From Acetivibrio mesophilus (GTDB lineage Bacteria; Bacillota; Clostridia; Acetivibrionales; Acetivibrionaceae): a DNA stretch of 55,609 nt. Shown piece after piece: positions 35,980 to 45,319 of the stretch; the first letter of the stretch is position 1; each line of letters opens with the position of its first letter. The notes under the pieces are model-generated. The model did no database searches and was not told the origin of the DNA. It worked only from the letters and a program-made list of their open reading frames with translations. The position numbers were made by a program, and so were the translations under genes. The stretch covers positions 1-55,609 of the forward strand of contig NZ_RLII01000024.1 of assembly GCF_004102745.1 (NCBI RefSeq). Direction: 5' to 3'.

Positions 35980-38004
35980 CTAATTCTTCCATAATGGCAT
36001 TTCTACAATTACCTTGAACAAATCTCCATCTATCTGTATATCAAACTTTCCTCTCTGCAGAGTAGTCAAACTTTGAGCAATAGACAATCCCAGGCCCGAG
36101 CCTTCCGTCGTTCTGGACTCATCGCCTCTCACAAATCTTTCCGTCAATCGTTCTGAAGGTATATCCAGAGGAAACGCCGATATATTTTTTATAATCAATA
36201 CTCCGTCAGTTTGACTTTTTGTTATATTGATATAAACTCTTGAATTTCGCATGGAGTATTTCAAAACATTTGACATAAGATTTTCTATTATTCGCCACAT
36301 ATGCTTTCCATCAGCCAGCACAAATACATTTTTCTCCTCCGCATTAATTCGAATATCGAGCCCTGCTTTTGCGGTTTTCTCTTGGTATTCTCCACACGCC
36401 TGCATAATAAGTTCATGCATATCCACCTTTTCAAAATTGACTGCCATGTTTCCGCTGGACGCTTTGCTTGCCTCCACCAAATCCTCAATAAGCACCTTAA
36501 GCCTTGCGGATTTTTCCTCAAGAATACCGATGTATTCCTTTGATTTCTTGCTTCCCACCTCTTCTTTTTTCAGCAAATCAACATAATTTATTATAGAGGT
36601 CAAGGGTGTCTTTAGGTCATGGGATACATTGGTTATTAGCTCAGTCTTCATGCGTTCACCCTTTATTGCTTCGTCAACGGCCTTTTTCAATCCTCCCTGG
36701 ATATTACAAATATTTTCCACGAAAGCAGCAAACGCAGGGGACATTTTATCGGTGTTCATTTCATAGTCAAGATTGCCCTGGGATATCTGTTTGGTTCCCT
36801 CCATAATTGTTGAGAGGGACCTCAATGCGCCGGCAGTAGAAGCAAAAGCCAATGCATTCAGAGATACCAGTAAAAAAATCGAAATTACCCCCATAGTTCT
36901 ATAGTAGTAATGGGAAAGTGCCTGAATAAATATTGCAAATAAAATGCTGTTTATAACTGAATAAACAAGAAGCAATATCAATATCCATGCTTTAAAAATT
37001 TTACCATTAAAGCATCCCTTAATGAAGGCTTTAATTTTTTCTAAAATAATTATAAAAAGAATATTGCTTGACAAATTTCCCCTCTTTGTCTGCCGTATCA
37101 GGGATAATGAATAGGATAGCGAAGATATAAAGGTCAAACTTAGTACAACAGCCAAAACCAGTGTAACTCTAGACACATTATGATAGTAGTCATCCAAAGC
37201 TCTCTCAAAAACAAATGCACATATGCAAATCAAAATTGTAACCCCTACTGTGTGTATATCTAAATACACTTTGTCTATAAAGGGCAAAGATTCGCTTTCT
37301 TCCTTTCCTTCCCTCCAAATCCCTCGCCAAGCGCCAATGAAAATGTATGCTAAACATGCTATCATCAGTATAAAGCTTGATATCAATAAAACTATTGCAA
37401 ATATTATTAAGGATTTTACTCTATTATAGAGAACATAATCATCGTAGAATTCGTCTCCCGGTTTCAATGGCTCTATAACTGCGGCATGAATTTCATAGTC
37501 CGTTCCTTTCATTATTTTCATTATATAATTGGCATCATATAATTTTTGATTATATACAAGGCCCCGGTCTATATATGTATATGTACGTTGCTTTTTCAGT
37601 AATTCAACTGGTTTCTCATCTTCTATATTTGTAATAACTTCTCCTGTTTGTTTATTTCGGATGTAATAGCCGAAGTTTAATGTGGTGGAAATTTTTTGGG
37701 TAGAATTATATAACGCACTTAATTTATCGCAAATTATATTCTGATCGGTTTCAGTAGCAATAATATCCTTTTCGGTTTTTACATCTTTTAGCCAAATATA
37801 ATATTCCACAATGCTTGCAACACTACTGTTAAAATTGGATAAATACTTGGGATAGCTGTAATAGTCCTCACATATGACAATCTGATCATTTTTTATCAGG
37901 AAACCGCTGCTTCCACACACACTTAAAAAACTCAGCCATGCGAGGAAAAAAGCAAGCATCTTTGTTTTATTTGAATATTTAATACTTTTCCATTTTATAT
38001 CCAA
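35980..38004 (-). CDS. Multi-pass membrane sensor histidine kinase
   Basis: 674 residues. A first hydrophobic helix (about 15-35) is followed by an extracellular sensor of about 160 residues. Several transmembrane helices then lie between about 195 and 405, which is more than the usual two. A HAMP-like linker (LRSLSTIMEGTKQISQGNLDYEM) leads to HisKA with the phospho-accepting His in NVSHDLKTPLT, and HATPase with GSGLGLSIA. The TTG start at 38004 overlaps the end of the response regulator gene by 26 bp and has GGTGG upstream; a later ATG (37956) has no RBS. The overlap shows the pair acts together. The signal is unknown. Confidence 0.92.
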   Translation of the reverse strand: MDIKWKSIKYSNKTKMLAFFLAWLSFLSVCGSSGFLIKNDQIVICEDYYSYPKYLSNFNSSVASIVEYYIWLKDVKTEKDIIATETDQNIICDKLSALYNSTQKISTTLNFGYYIRNKQTGEVITNIEDEKPVELLKKQRTYTYIDRGLVYNQKLYDANYIMKIMKGTDYEIHAAVIEPLKPGDEFYDDYVLYNRVKSLIIFAIVLLISSFILMIACLAYIFIGAWRGIWREGKEESESLPFIDKVYLDIHTVGVTILICICAFVFERALDDYYHNVSRVTLVLAVVLSLTFISSLSYSLSLIRQTKRGNLSSNILFIIILEKIKAFIKGCFNGKIFKAWILILLLVYSVINSILFAIFIQALSHYYYRTMGVISIFLLVSLNALAFASTAGALRSLSTIMEGTKQISQGNLDYEMNTDKMSPAFAAFVENICNIQGGLKKAVDEAIKGERMKTELITNVSHDLKTPLTSIINYVDLLKKEEVGSKKSKEYIGILEEKSARLKVLIEDLVEASKASSGNMAVNFEKVDMHELIMQACGEYQEKTAKAGLDIRINAEEKNVFVLADGKHMWRIIENLMSNVLKYSMRNSRVYINITKSQTDGVLIIKNISAFPLDIPSERLTERFVRGDESRTTEGSGLGLSIAQSLTTLQRGKFDIQIDGDLFKVIVEMPLWKN

Positions 38005-38674
38005 TGCCCCACACCACCTTTAGATATTTTGGTTCTTTCGGATTTATTTCTATCTTCTCCCTTATGCGACGAATGTGCACAGCAACTGTGTTTTCCGATA
38101 AACACGCCGGTTCCTTCCATACATTTTCATATATCTGATCTATCGAAAACACTTTACCCGCATTTTTCAGGAGAAATAGCACAATACCGTACTCCGTCGC
38201 TGTTAACTTCACTAAATCCCCATCAATTCTCAACTCTTTGGCCTCTACATCAAGCTCCAACCCTCCGGTTTTCAATATTCCTCTCTTTTGTTCCGCTCCT
38301 CCGAGCTGAGTGTACCGCCGCATCTGTGACTTTACTCTTGCAATAAGCTCCAATGGATTGAAGGGCTTTGTCACGTAGTCATCAGCACCGAAGTTAAGCC
38401 CTATAATCTTGTCTGTATCCTCAGACTTTGCAGACAAGATTATTATGGGTATATTTAGCTCTTCGCGGATTTTTATGGTTGCAGATAATCCATCCAATTC
38501 CGGCATCATCACATCCATTATTACCAAATGGATTTTTTCTTCCTCCAAAGCCTTCAATGCCTGCTTTCCCGTATATGCTTTGACAACATCGTATCCCTCC
38601 TGTTTCAAGTAAATTTCCACTGCCTCTACTATAGCTTTGTCATCATCGCATACTAGAATATTGAATTTCTCCAT
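37979..38674 (-). CDS. OmpR-family response regulator
   Basis: 231 residues. The receiver domain has the acidic pair in LVCDDDKAI, phospho-acceptor Asp in LVIMDVMMPELDG, and Lys in VTKPFNP. The C-terminal winged helix shows LTATEYGIVLFLLKNAGKVFS and VAVHIRRIREKIE. The ATG at 38674 is preceded by GGGGG; the longer frame to 38722 lacks a proper RBS. It is the first gene of a two-gene unit with the kinase. Target genes are unknown; the neighbouring downstream DNA encodes LysRS on the other strand. Confidence 0.95.
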   Translation of the reverse strand: MEKFNILVCDDDKAIVEAVEIYLKQEGYDVVKAYTGKQALKALEEEKIHLVIMDVMMPELDGLSATIKIREELNIPIIILSAKSEDTDKIIGLNFGADDYVTKPFNPLELIARVKSQMRRYTQLGGAEQKRGILKTGGLELDVEAKELRIDGDLVKLTATEYGIVLFLLKNAGKVFSIDQIYENVWKEPACLSENTVAVHIRRIREKIEINPKEPKYLKVVWGIGYKMEKY

Positions 38675-38860
38675 ATGTATCGGCCCCCAATACTTTTCTG
38701 TAATAATGCATCTTAATATCACCTGCCTTTTTATTTATATAATAGCAGGCAAACCTTACAAAACTTTTCATAAAATTCTTAAACTTTTCTTAAGATTAAT
38801 CTATATCTTAGAAAACATCAAGCATAAACTATAGGGTTCAAACATAATTGCACGTAAAAA

Positions 38861-38925
38861 AGCTCGGGACATCGAGTCCCTTCGCTTTTGACTCTTTCAT
38901 TTTACTCCAAGAGGCTAAATAAAAC
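38861..38925 (+). repeat. Interspersed stem-loop repeat, copy A
   Basis: It begins AGCTCGGGACATCGAGTCCC, whose GGGAC/GTCCC hairpin is perfect, and continues to CCAAGAGGCTAAATAAAA. By eye it matches 41201-41265 at most positions. It lies in the 320-bp space between the response regulator gene and the GH9 gene; nothing else was seen there except the GH9 terminator. Confidence 0.8.
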
Positions 38926-38950
38926 GGGCAGCGCATTTGCTACCCGTTTT
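38921..38950 (-). terminator. GH9 gene terminator
   Basis: AAAACGGGCAGC / GCTACCCGTTTT, a 12-bp stem with one mismatch and a 6-nt loop. It is 49 bp past the GH9 stop on the minus strand, followed by TTTATTTAGCC. Confidence 0.75.
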
Positions 38951-38998
38951 ATTTTTGTACATTATTAAATGTAAATATCAACTGCTTTTAATTATTAT

Positions 38999-40846
38999 TT
39001 ATATGGGTATAGACGGTATTCTATTGAGTAAATACCTCTTTAAAATAGTAACGTCTGTAGAATTTATTCTGCCGTCTCTATTCAGGTCAGCAGCTTCTTC
39101 GGAAGTGTTAAACTGATGAATAACTTTAAGCAAATACCTATTCAACATAGTCAAGTCTGTGGAATTTACCCTCTTATCCCCATTCAAATCCCCATACATA
39201 ACTTCCTTAACAGGGGTAGGTGTTGCAGATGGTGTAGGTGTTGGTGTTGGTACAGGTACATTCGGTGACGGCATTGATGGATCTATCTGCATTGAAGAAT
39301 CTCCAAAGAATCTATAGAGACCTGCACATGCTCCTACAAAAGCAGCATTATAGTCAATGGCAACCTCATTGTAAATATAGTCTTTTGTTACATCTATATG
39401 CTGGTCACCCAAATCAGGACCACCAACCAGTGCACCATACAATACATGTTTATGCGGGGAAGAATCATTGGCATCTTTTAAACCCGAAGCAGCCCTATGG
39501 TGCGGAAATTTGACCGAATTACTGCTATAGCCTACAACATAACAACGATTTAATGGATTTTTACCGAGCAAATAGTCCATTTGTGACCTTGCCCAATTAC
39601 TGTATTTTGATGGGCTGTCCCCATTATGCTTATCGTATACAAGGGCTACGAGTTGTGCAGCAGTATTATACCTAGCAGATCCCCACTGGTCAAGGAAAAC
39701 ATATCCTGCGCCAGATTTAGGAATATTATTCATCCAGTTATTAAGCAAATCTTCTACAGGTTTCCAAAAGTTTACTTCTCCATAAGGTTTCTGGTTAGCA
39801 ACTCTAATATACCAATTTTCAAACTCTTGACTGTTTCTGTCATACTTGTCATTTATTTCAGCTAAAATACATCCTACCCCTGTCCGTACATCATTCCAAC
39901 AATGTATCCACCATGCAGGTGATTCGAAGACATGGTATTTAAATGCTTCTTCTAAATAGTGATCGTCCTCAGTAGCCAAATAAAGCCATGCCGCAGCCCA
40001 ACAGTAATCATCTTTCCAATCGGAAGAACTATAATAACCCTTTGGTCCATCATCATTAACCTGTTTGTTATTTTTTTCTGCAAATCTAAACAGGGCTTTT
40101 GCATAGTCAAGGTTTTTTGCAGCGTACTGAGGGTCTGTGTCCTTAAAGTTCAGATAGTTTACTGCAAGGGAAGCCGCTGCTGCTGTAACAACATCCGTTG
40201 AAGGTAGCTGCGCGGTAGCAAACCAACCTTTTCTGAACATGGTATCATTTTCAGGTGCATCCCAAGATCCATGGTCTATATCGCCATCGCCTACCTGATA
40301 ACAAAATGCCACTACATTACCGGAGCTGTCTCTGAAAGTACACTTCATAAAATAATCATTAAAGTACCTTAAAAGCGTTTCCGCATGAGCAGCCTGACCC
40401 GTTGCTTGAAACTGCTCTCTGAATTCATAATATCCCCAACCCACTGTTGAAGCGGCATAGCCCTCAGGCATACCGAACTTTACGTGGTCGCCGGCATCAT
40501 GGAAACCGCCCGAAACGTCAACTTTGCCATTCCCATCGGGATCCAATACACTTCTATTGCTACTGATAAAGCCATCCGACATATTGGTGTTTTGAGAATC
40601 CAGTCGAAGTTCTGCATCATATACATGACAATCCCCTCTCCAGTCTAATAGACCATTCTCATCAACACCAGTACCGCACATATTCGCATCATAAAAGAAC
40701 ATGGAATACTGCAATGCCTTTGCATAATTGTATTCCCCGGCAGCATCAGTGCTTACAGTGTTAAAAGGAACAATTCCTACAACTGTGATTGCAAGACTTA
40801 TTAGAAATGCCCCTGCTTTCTTTGGAAAAAACTTCCTTTTCATCAT
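38999..40846 (-). CDS. celT: Cellulosomal endoglucanase, GH9 with C-terminal dockerin
   Basis: 615 residues, secreted (signal peptide about 1-36). The GH9 barrel follows directly, without an Ig-like domain or CBM. The catalytic Asp pair is in GGFHDAGDHVKFG, the conserved His in FPHHRAASG, and the acid Glu in YNEVAIDYNAAFVGA. A Pro/Thr linker (about 520-545) leads to a dockerin (about 552-615; GDLNGDKRVNSTDLTMLNRYL, DLNRDGRINSTDVTILKRYL). The compact layout and the position downstream of the GH26 gene match CelT of C. thermocellum. A second ATG 3 nt in is equally possible. It has its own terminator. Confidence 0.93.
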   Translation of the reverse strand: MMKRKFFPKKAGAFLISLAITVVGIVPFNTVSTDAAGEYNYAKALQYSMFFYDANMCGTGVDENGLLDWRGDCHVYDAELRLDSQNTNMSDGFISSNRSVLDPDGNGKVDVSGGFHDAGDHVKFGMPEGYAASTVGWGYYEFREQFQATGQAAHAETLLRYFNDYFMKCTFRDSSGNVVAFCYQVGDGDIDHGSWDAPENDTMFRKGWFATAQLPSTDVVTAAAASLAVNYLNFKDTDPQYAAKNLDYAKALFRFAEKNNKQVNDDGPKGYYSSSDWKDDYCWAAAWLYLATEDDHYLEEAFKYHVFESPAWWIHCWNDVRTGVGCILAEINDKYDRNSQEFENWYIRVANQKPYGEVNFWKPVEDLLNNWMNNIPKSGAGYVFLDQWGSARYNTAAQLVALVYDKHNGDSPSKYSNWARSQMDYLLGKNPLNRCYVVGYSSNSVKFPHHRAASGLKDANDSSPHKHVLYGALVGGPDLGDQHIDVTKDYIYNEVAIDYNAAFVGACAGLYRFFGDSSMQIDPSMPSPNVPVPTPTPTPSATPTPVKEVMYGDLNGDKRVNSTDLTMLNRYLLKVIHQFNTSEEAADLNRDGRINSTDVTILKRYLLNRIPSIPI

Positions 40847-41095
40847 ATCCCTTTCCTTTCTTAATAATAATAAATTATTTATGTTAAACTAATACCAAAC
40901 ATAAATTAATAAAATTGGGTCAATTAATAAAAAAACAGATAAAGTAAGGACTAAATTTGGGATATAGAATATAGCAAGACGTTTTTTCAATGAATTAATG
41001 GCAATATTTGTTTTCTAAAAAGAATAGTATTACTGCAACTGATTCAATTTTTGATCTTTTTTAATTATCAATATACTACTTTATCCTTTCACTAA

Positions 41096-41128
41096 TATCT
41101 TACTATATTTTTCTTTACATTACAATTA
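41096..41128 (-). promoter_or_regulatory. 33-bp element upstream of celT
   Basis: Identical at 32 of 33 positions to 43200-43232 upstream of manA. On the minus strand it starts TAATTGTAATG and ends ATATAGTAAGATA. It lies about 250 bp before the celT start. A standard sigma-A spacing is not present. The rest of 40847-41095 is AT-rich with no recognised gene. Confidence 0.65.
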
Positions 41129-41147
41129 GATTTCTTCACTAAAATTT

Positions 41148-41265
41148 ATCGAGTGTCTTCGGTTTTACCTCTTTCATTTCACTCTAAGAGGCAAAATAAA
41201 AGCTCGGGACATCCAATCCCTTCGCTTTAGCCTCTTTAATTTCACTCCAAGAGGCTAAAGTAAAA
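41148..41265 (+). repeat. Interspersed stem-loop repeat, copies B1 and B2 in tandem
   Basis: B1 (41148-41200, left end missing) and B2 (41201-41265) follow each other directly. B2 contains a perfect 11-bp stem TTTAGCCTCTT / AAGAGGCTAAA. Both copies align with copy A at 38861. Confidence 0.8.
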
Positions 41266-41287
41266 GCCGGCATCATAAGACACCGGC
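41266..41287 (-). terminator. Probable manA terminator
   Basis: GCCGG / CCGGC around a 12-nt partly paired loop. The minus-strand tail is CTTTTACTTTAG. A further small hairpin ACAGGA/TCCTGT (41295-41310) lies closer to the manA stop. Confidence 0.5.
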
Positions 41288-41332
41288 CGACACCACAGGA
41301 CTAATCCTGTAAATATTAAATTACACTCCTCA

Positions 41333-43105
41333 TTATTTTTGAACGGGAAAATCCAATATTATACGAAGCAAATACCTCTTTAATATACTAAAGTCCGTTG
41401 AATTTATCTTTCCATCTCCATTTAAATCTCCTGCTTTTTCGGAAACGTTGAATTCTTTAATAATTTTAAGAATATATCTTTTCATAATAGTCAGGTCCGT
41501 TGAAGTAATTTTGCCATCGCCATTCAAATCTCCATATTGAACTTCCGGTGATATTGTAGGTGTAGGAGACGGATTTGGCGTCGGATCATCATAACCTGAT
41601 ATAGGGTAGGTTTTTAGGTCTGGAAGTTCATCCAAAGTTATGCAGTATTCACTGGTATATATTTCAATCAGCCAGTCAACAGGATTGTTCTGTTCTCCTG
41701 TCAGCCACCAGCCATACCATGGACAGAAATAAAGCCATCCCGCCTTTTCATTTACAAGATTTGAAACTCTCGGAATTGTATCATTCTCGCTCATTGCAAC
41801 CAGCTTTTTGCCGTCAGTGAGTTTTACCAAATTATAAAATGTGGATGAAATTGCGCTTCCGTTAGGCAATCCGTCTTTGGCATTATATTTGTCGTAACCG
41901 ACAATATCCACCACATCATCGCCCGGGTACCATGCCGCTGAAGTCTCATAAGTATATGAAGTCCAAACCCATATAAGATTATTCAAACCATATTCGTTGG
42001 TAAACTTATCATAGAGAAGCCTGTAAAGCTCAACACAAGGCTCCGGACCTTCGGCGCCCCACCAGAACCAGCCACCCTCTGCCTCATGGAGCGGTCTGAA
42101 CAGTATCGGAACTCCGGCATCCTGAACCTGCTTTAGCTTTTTTGCCATAAAATCAATATCGTTTAGCATTGCAATATTTTCTTCCGTTCCCGGAGTCAAA
42201 GCCTTTGATATACTGAAGGTTGTACTTTCTGTATAAAAACTGTTGTCTGCTTTCTTGCCAATATCCGCAGGGGAGAACCAGTGCCAGCAAACCGTTGGAA
42301 TTCCGCCTTTTTCATTGTACCATTCGATAACGCGCTCGGCGCACAGGTCATCCCACATTAAGCCGTTTCCTCTGTAGTTCATAAAATCAAAACCTCTTAC
42401 TGCAGGCAATTCCCCGGTTTTCTCCTGTATATATGTGAATTCAGCCTCAGAACCTGCATAGTTATGGGAACCGCAAAGCTCCTGCTGGCCCGCAAGTATG
42501 TGCTTGCCGTAAATATCAACAAGGTAGCTCATTAGTGCTTTGGCCTCTTTTGTAGCATTAGGATTTACCAATGTCTTGTTAACCTTAAGCCCTGTGATGC
42601 TTTCATCCGCAGGTTTAACAATTAGGTAATCAAAATAGGTATAACCCCAGTAGGCTTCAAGCTCAATATTATTAGTACCCGCCTCAAGCTTTACAATGCC
42701 TGCTGAAATTTCTCTCCATTGAAGAGTATATGGAAAGCTTACTTCTCCCTGATTGGTACCATTTACATTAAGATACTGCACTTTTTTGTTTTTGTCGTAA
42801 GGCTGTACATAGCAGATAAATATTTCATAAAGTCCTGCCTCATCAACCTCAACATTAACCGAAGTGCTTGTACCTTTTTGCCCAATAAAGCTGCAGGTGG
42901 TTCCGGTAAGATCGAAGACGTCACCATCATCATTTTTACCGACATAGTCAGTATAGATTTTAGCTCCATCATGAACGCCGTCTTCAAATTCGTACTTGTC
43001 CCCATCCATAGATGTTGCATTTGTAACATTGATGCATGATGTTATAGGTATAACAACTGCAAGCACCAACGCCAAGAAAACTTTTATTGAAGTTTTCCTC
43101 TTCAT
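41333..43105 (-). CDS. manA: Cellulosomal mannanase, CBM35-GH26-dockerin
   Basis: 590 residues, secreted (signal peptide about 1-30). A CBM35-type module (about 36-165, YEFEDGVHDGAK, GYTYFDYLIVKP) binds mannan-like glycans. The GH26 domain (about 180-500) shows acid/base Glu in FRPLHEAEGGWFWWG and nucleophile Glu in LVAMSENDTIP. A short Pro/Thr linker leads to a dockerin (about 528-590; GDLNGDGKITSTDLTIMKRYI, DLNGDGKINSTDFSILKRYL). Architecture, length and position upstream of the GH9 gene match ManA of C. thermocellum. GGGGGA precedes the ATG. A terminator and stem-loop repeats separate it from celT, so they are probably separate transcripts. Confidence 0.94.
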   Translation of the reverse strand: MKRKTSIKVFLALVLAVVIPITSCINVTNATSMDGDKYEFEDGVHDGAKIYTDYVGKNDDGDVFDLTGTTCSFIGQKGTSTSVNVEVDEAGLYEIFICYVQPYDKNKKVQYLNVNGTNQGEVSFPYTLQWREISAGIVKLEAGTNNIELEAYWGYTYFDYLIVKPADESITGLKVNKTLVNPNATKEAKALMSYLVDIYGKHILAGQQELCGSHNYAGSEAEFTYIQEKTGELPAVRGFDFMNYRGNGLMWDDLCAERVIEWYNEKGGIPTVCWHWFSPADIGKKADNSFYTESTTFSISKALTPGTEENIAMLNDIDFMAKKLKQVQDAGVPILFRPLHEAEGGWFWWGAEGPEPCVELYRLLYDKFTNEYGLNNLIWVWTSYTYETSAAWYPGDDVVDIVGYDKYNAKDGLPNGSAISSTFYNLVKLTDGKKLVAMSENDTIPRVSNLVNEKAGWLYFCPWYGWWLTGEQNNPVDWLIEIYTSEYCITLDELPDLKTYPISGYDDPTPNPSPTPTISPEVQYGDLNGDGKITSTDLTIMKRYILKIIKEFNVSEKAGDLNGDGKINSTDFSILKRYLLRIILDFPVQK

Positions 43106-43199
43106 AGAGATTCCCCCTTCTTGAAAAAGTATATAATGAAATTCTTAATTTACCCATTACTGTAATGTGACAAAATAAGATTACTTTTCCCTTCATATT

Positions 43200-43232
43200 T
43201 ATCTTACTATATTTTTCTTCACATTACAATTA
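43200..43232 (-). promoter_or_regulatory. 33-bp element upstream of manA
   Basis: One mismatch from 41096-41128 upstream of celT. It lies about 95 bp before the manA start. Confidence 0.65.
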
Positions 43233-43249
43233 TTTTACCTAAGGCTTAG

Positions 43250-43264
43250 GAGGCTAAAGTAAAA
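43250..43264 (+). repeat. Fragment of the interspersed stem-loop repeat, copy D
   Basis: GAGGCTAAAGTAAAA is identical to the right end of copy B2, again next to the 33-bp element. Confidence 0.5.
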
Positions 43265-43297
43265 AAAACACTTTTCTTTGAAGTATCAAGAAAAGTG
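43256..43297 (-). terminator. Terminator of the Na/Pi transporter gene
   Basis: CACTTTTCTT / AAGAAAAGTG (43269-43297), a 10-bp stem, followed on the minus strand by a run of about eight T. Confidence 0.88.
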
Positions 43298-43342
43298 CTC
43301 TTTATACGTATTTATTTAAATACTCAACAGCAAAATACTGCC

Positions 43343-45097
43343 CTACTCTCTACTTATAGCATATTTTACTGAATACTCATTAAATTGCTTAATGAATTCA
43401 TTATTAGGCTCATGCTTCACCTTATATAGATAGCTATGCATATTCATGCGGTCATTGGACATTTCTATAACACATCCGGCAATATTGGAACAATGGTCGG
43501 ATATACGCTCCAATACCGTCATCAAATCAGAAAACACAAATCCCATTTCGATTGTACACTGGTTGCTCTGCAATCTTCCAATGTGCTTCTTTTTCATGCT
43601 GCTTTTTAGATCGTCAATTACTTCTTCGAGGGGATCTACCTTTGCAGCCAGTGAAATATTGTTTTGGTCAAAGGCTTTGACTGATATCTCTACTGCTTCT
43701 TCTACAGCTGCCATCATAACACCCAGCTCCTTTTTTGCCGATTCGGAGAACTGTATTTTTTTATCGTACATTTCCTGGGCAGAACCCACAATCTCCCACG
43801 CATAATCCGCAATGCGCTCAAACTCACCAATCATAAAGAGCAGTTTAGCGGCTTCTGTAGTATCTTGAGCTGACAAACTCTGACTGGACAATTTAACAAG
43901 ATACGTCCCCAAAGCATCTTCATATGTATCTGTTTGCTGTTCTGCATCTTTTACCTTTTGTGCTTCTTTTTCGTCATAATTGTCAATCAGGGCAAATGCC
44001 TGCCTTATAGCATTCATTGAAATATAGGCCATCTCCTTTGCAACCTCCCTACTGCGGTTTATAGCTATAGCAGGAGTTGAAAACAAACGAGAATCGAGAA
44101 GTGATACCTTGTCCTTTTTATTATCTTCCTTTATGGTCTTGTATGCCAACTTTTCAAGCAACCCGCTAAAAGGAAGCAGCATAGCCGTACACAAAATATT
44201 GAATGCCGAATGGGCAATTGCAATAAATACATGATTGGCTGTCAAATCAAGAAATGCAAAATTGAATATCTTATCCGATATGGTGAATAGTGTAAGGAAT
44301 ACTCCCGTACCGATAAGATTGAAGTAAAGATGCACCAGTGCCGCACGGCGAGCATTTTTGTTTGTACCTACTGACGAGATTAACGCTGTAACGCAAGTAC
44401 CGATATTCTGTCCCATTATTATAGGTATAGCCGCCCCCATTGTAACCTGCCCTGTGGAAGATAAAGCCTGCAAAATACCCACTGAGGCAGATGAGCTCTG
44501 GATGATACCCGTTACGATAGCTCCAAGCAATACCCCAAGTACAGGATTTGAGAAAACCAACAGTATATTACGGAACCCTTCCATTTCACCTAATGGTTCA
44601 ACAGCTGCTGTCATGCCTTCCATACCGTAAATCAATGTGGCAAATCCCAACAGAATCAAACCAATATCTTTTTTCTTTTCATTTTTAATAAACAAATAAT
44701 AGATAATACCGATTAATGCAAGTATCGGAGTAAAGGAAGAAGGCTTCAGAAGCTTTATAAACAAACTGCTCCCCTCAATCCCAGCCAAGCTCAAAATCCA
44801 TGCTGTAACTGTTGTACCTACGTTTGCCCCCATAATAACATGTATCGCTTGCTTCAATGTCATTACACCGGAGTTTACAAATCCCACTACCATAACTGTA
44901 GTTGCAGAAGAACTTTGTATAATGGCGGTCACAGCCAAGCCCATCAGAAAGCCATTTAACTTTTTTGATGTCAATCGTTCCAACAAGCCCTTGAGTTTGT
45001 TTCCTGCACTTTTTTCAAGGCCTGTTCCCATTAGACTCATACCAAATAGGAACAATGCCAACCCGCCTATCAACTCTAAAAAACCAAATAAATCCAT
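43343..45097 (-). CDS. Na+/phosphate cotransporter family protein with PhoU-like tail
   Basis: 584 residues. The N-terminal 310 residues are the duplicated Na/Pi cotransport domain with two QSSSA signatures (AIIQSSSATTVM and GIIQSSSASVGI) and GANVGTTVT / GQNIGTCVT partners. About 350-560 is a helical PhoU-like domain (EFERIADYAWEI, MTVLERISDHCSNIA) that probably controls transport. The substrate is inferred from the family. It is a monocistronic unit with a strong terminator. GGGTGA serves as RBS. Confidence 0.94.
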   Translation of the reverse strand: MDLFGFLELIGGLALFLFGMSLMGTGLEKSAGNKLKGLLERLTSKKLNGFLMGLAVTAIIQSSSATTVMVVGFVNSGVMTLKQAIHVIMGANVGTTVTAWILSLAGIEGSSLFIKLLKPSSFTPILALIGIIYYLFIKNEKKKDIGLILLGFATLIYGMEGMTAAVEPLGEMEGFRNILLVFSNPVLGVLLGAIVTGIIQSSSASVGILQALSSTGQVTMGAAIPIIMGQNIGTCVTALISSVGTNKNARRAALVHLYFNLIGTGVFLTLFTISDKIFNFAFLDLTANHVFIAIAHSAFNILCTAMLLPFSGLLEKLAYKTIKEDNKKDKVSLLDSRLFSTPAIAINRSREVAKEMAYISMNAIRQAFALIDNYDEKEAQKVKDAEQQTDTYEDALGTYLVKLSSQSLSAQDTTEAAKLLFMIGEFERIADYAWEIVGSAQEMYDKKIQFSESAKKELGVMMAAVEEAVEISVKAFDQNNISLAAKVDPLEEVIDDLKSSMKKKHIGRLQSNQCTIEMGFVFSDLMTVLERISDHCSNIAGCVIEMSNDRMNMHSYLYKVKHEPNNEFIKQFNEYSVKYAISRE

Positions 45098-45319
45098 ATA
45101 TCACCCATTCCCTTTTAATCAAAATCAAAAGAATTATATCATATTTTAACCGGGCGTTTTGTAAAATATATGTTAAATGTTGCATCTCCCATTTTTTTCA
45201 CGAATTTTTCACAAATTTTCTTACTCTCTTAGCTACTCTTGGTATATAATCGATAAGCGTGAAAATAAAAATTGCACATATAAAACTATTACCAAAAAAT
45301 GTGAAAGGGGCTTGGTTTT

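Noticed and set aside
41096-41128. Sigma-A promoter within the 33-bp shared element
   Set aside because: TTGTAA and TATAGT occur but are only 12 bp apart, and the element is 95 bp from one gene and 250 bp from the other.
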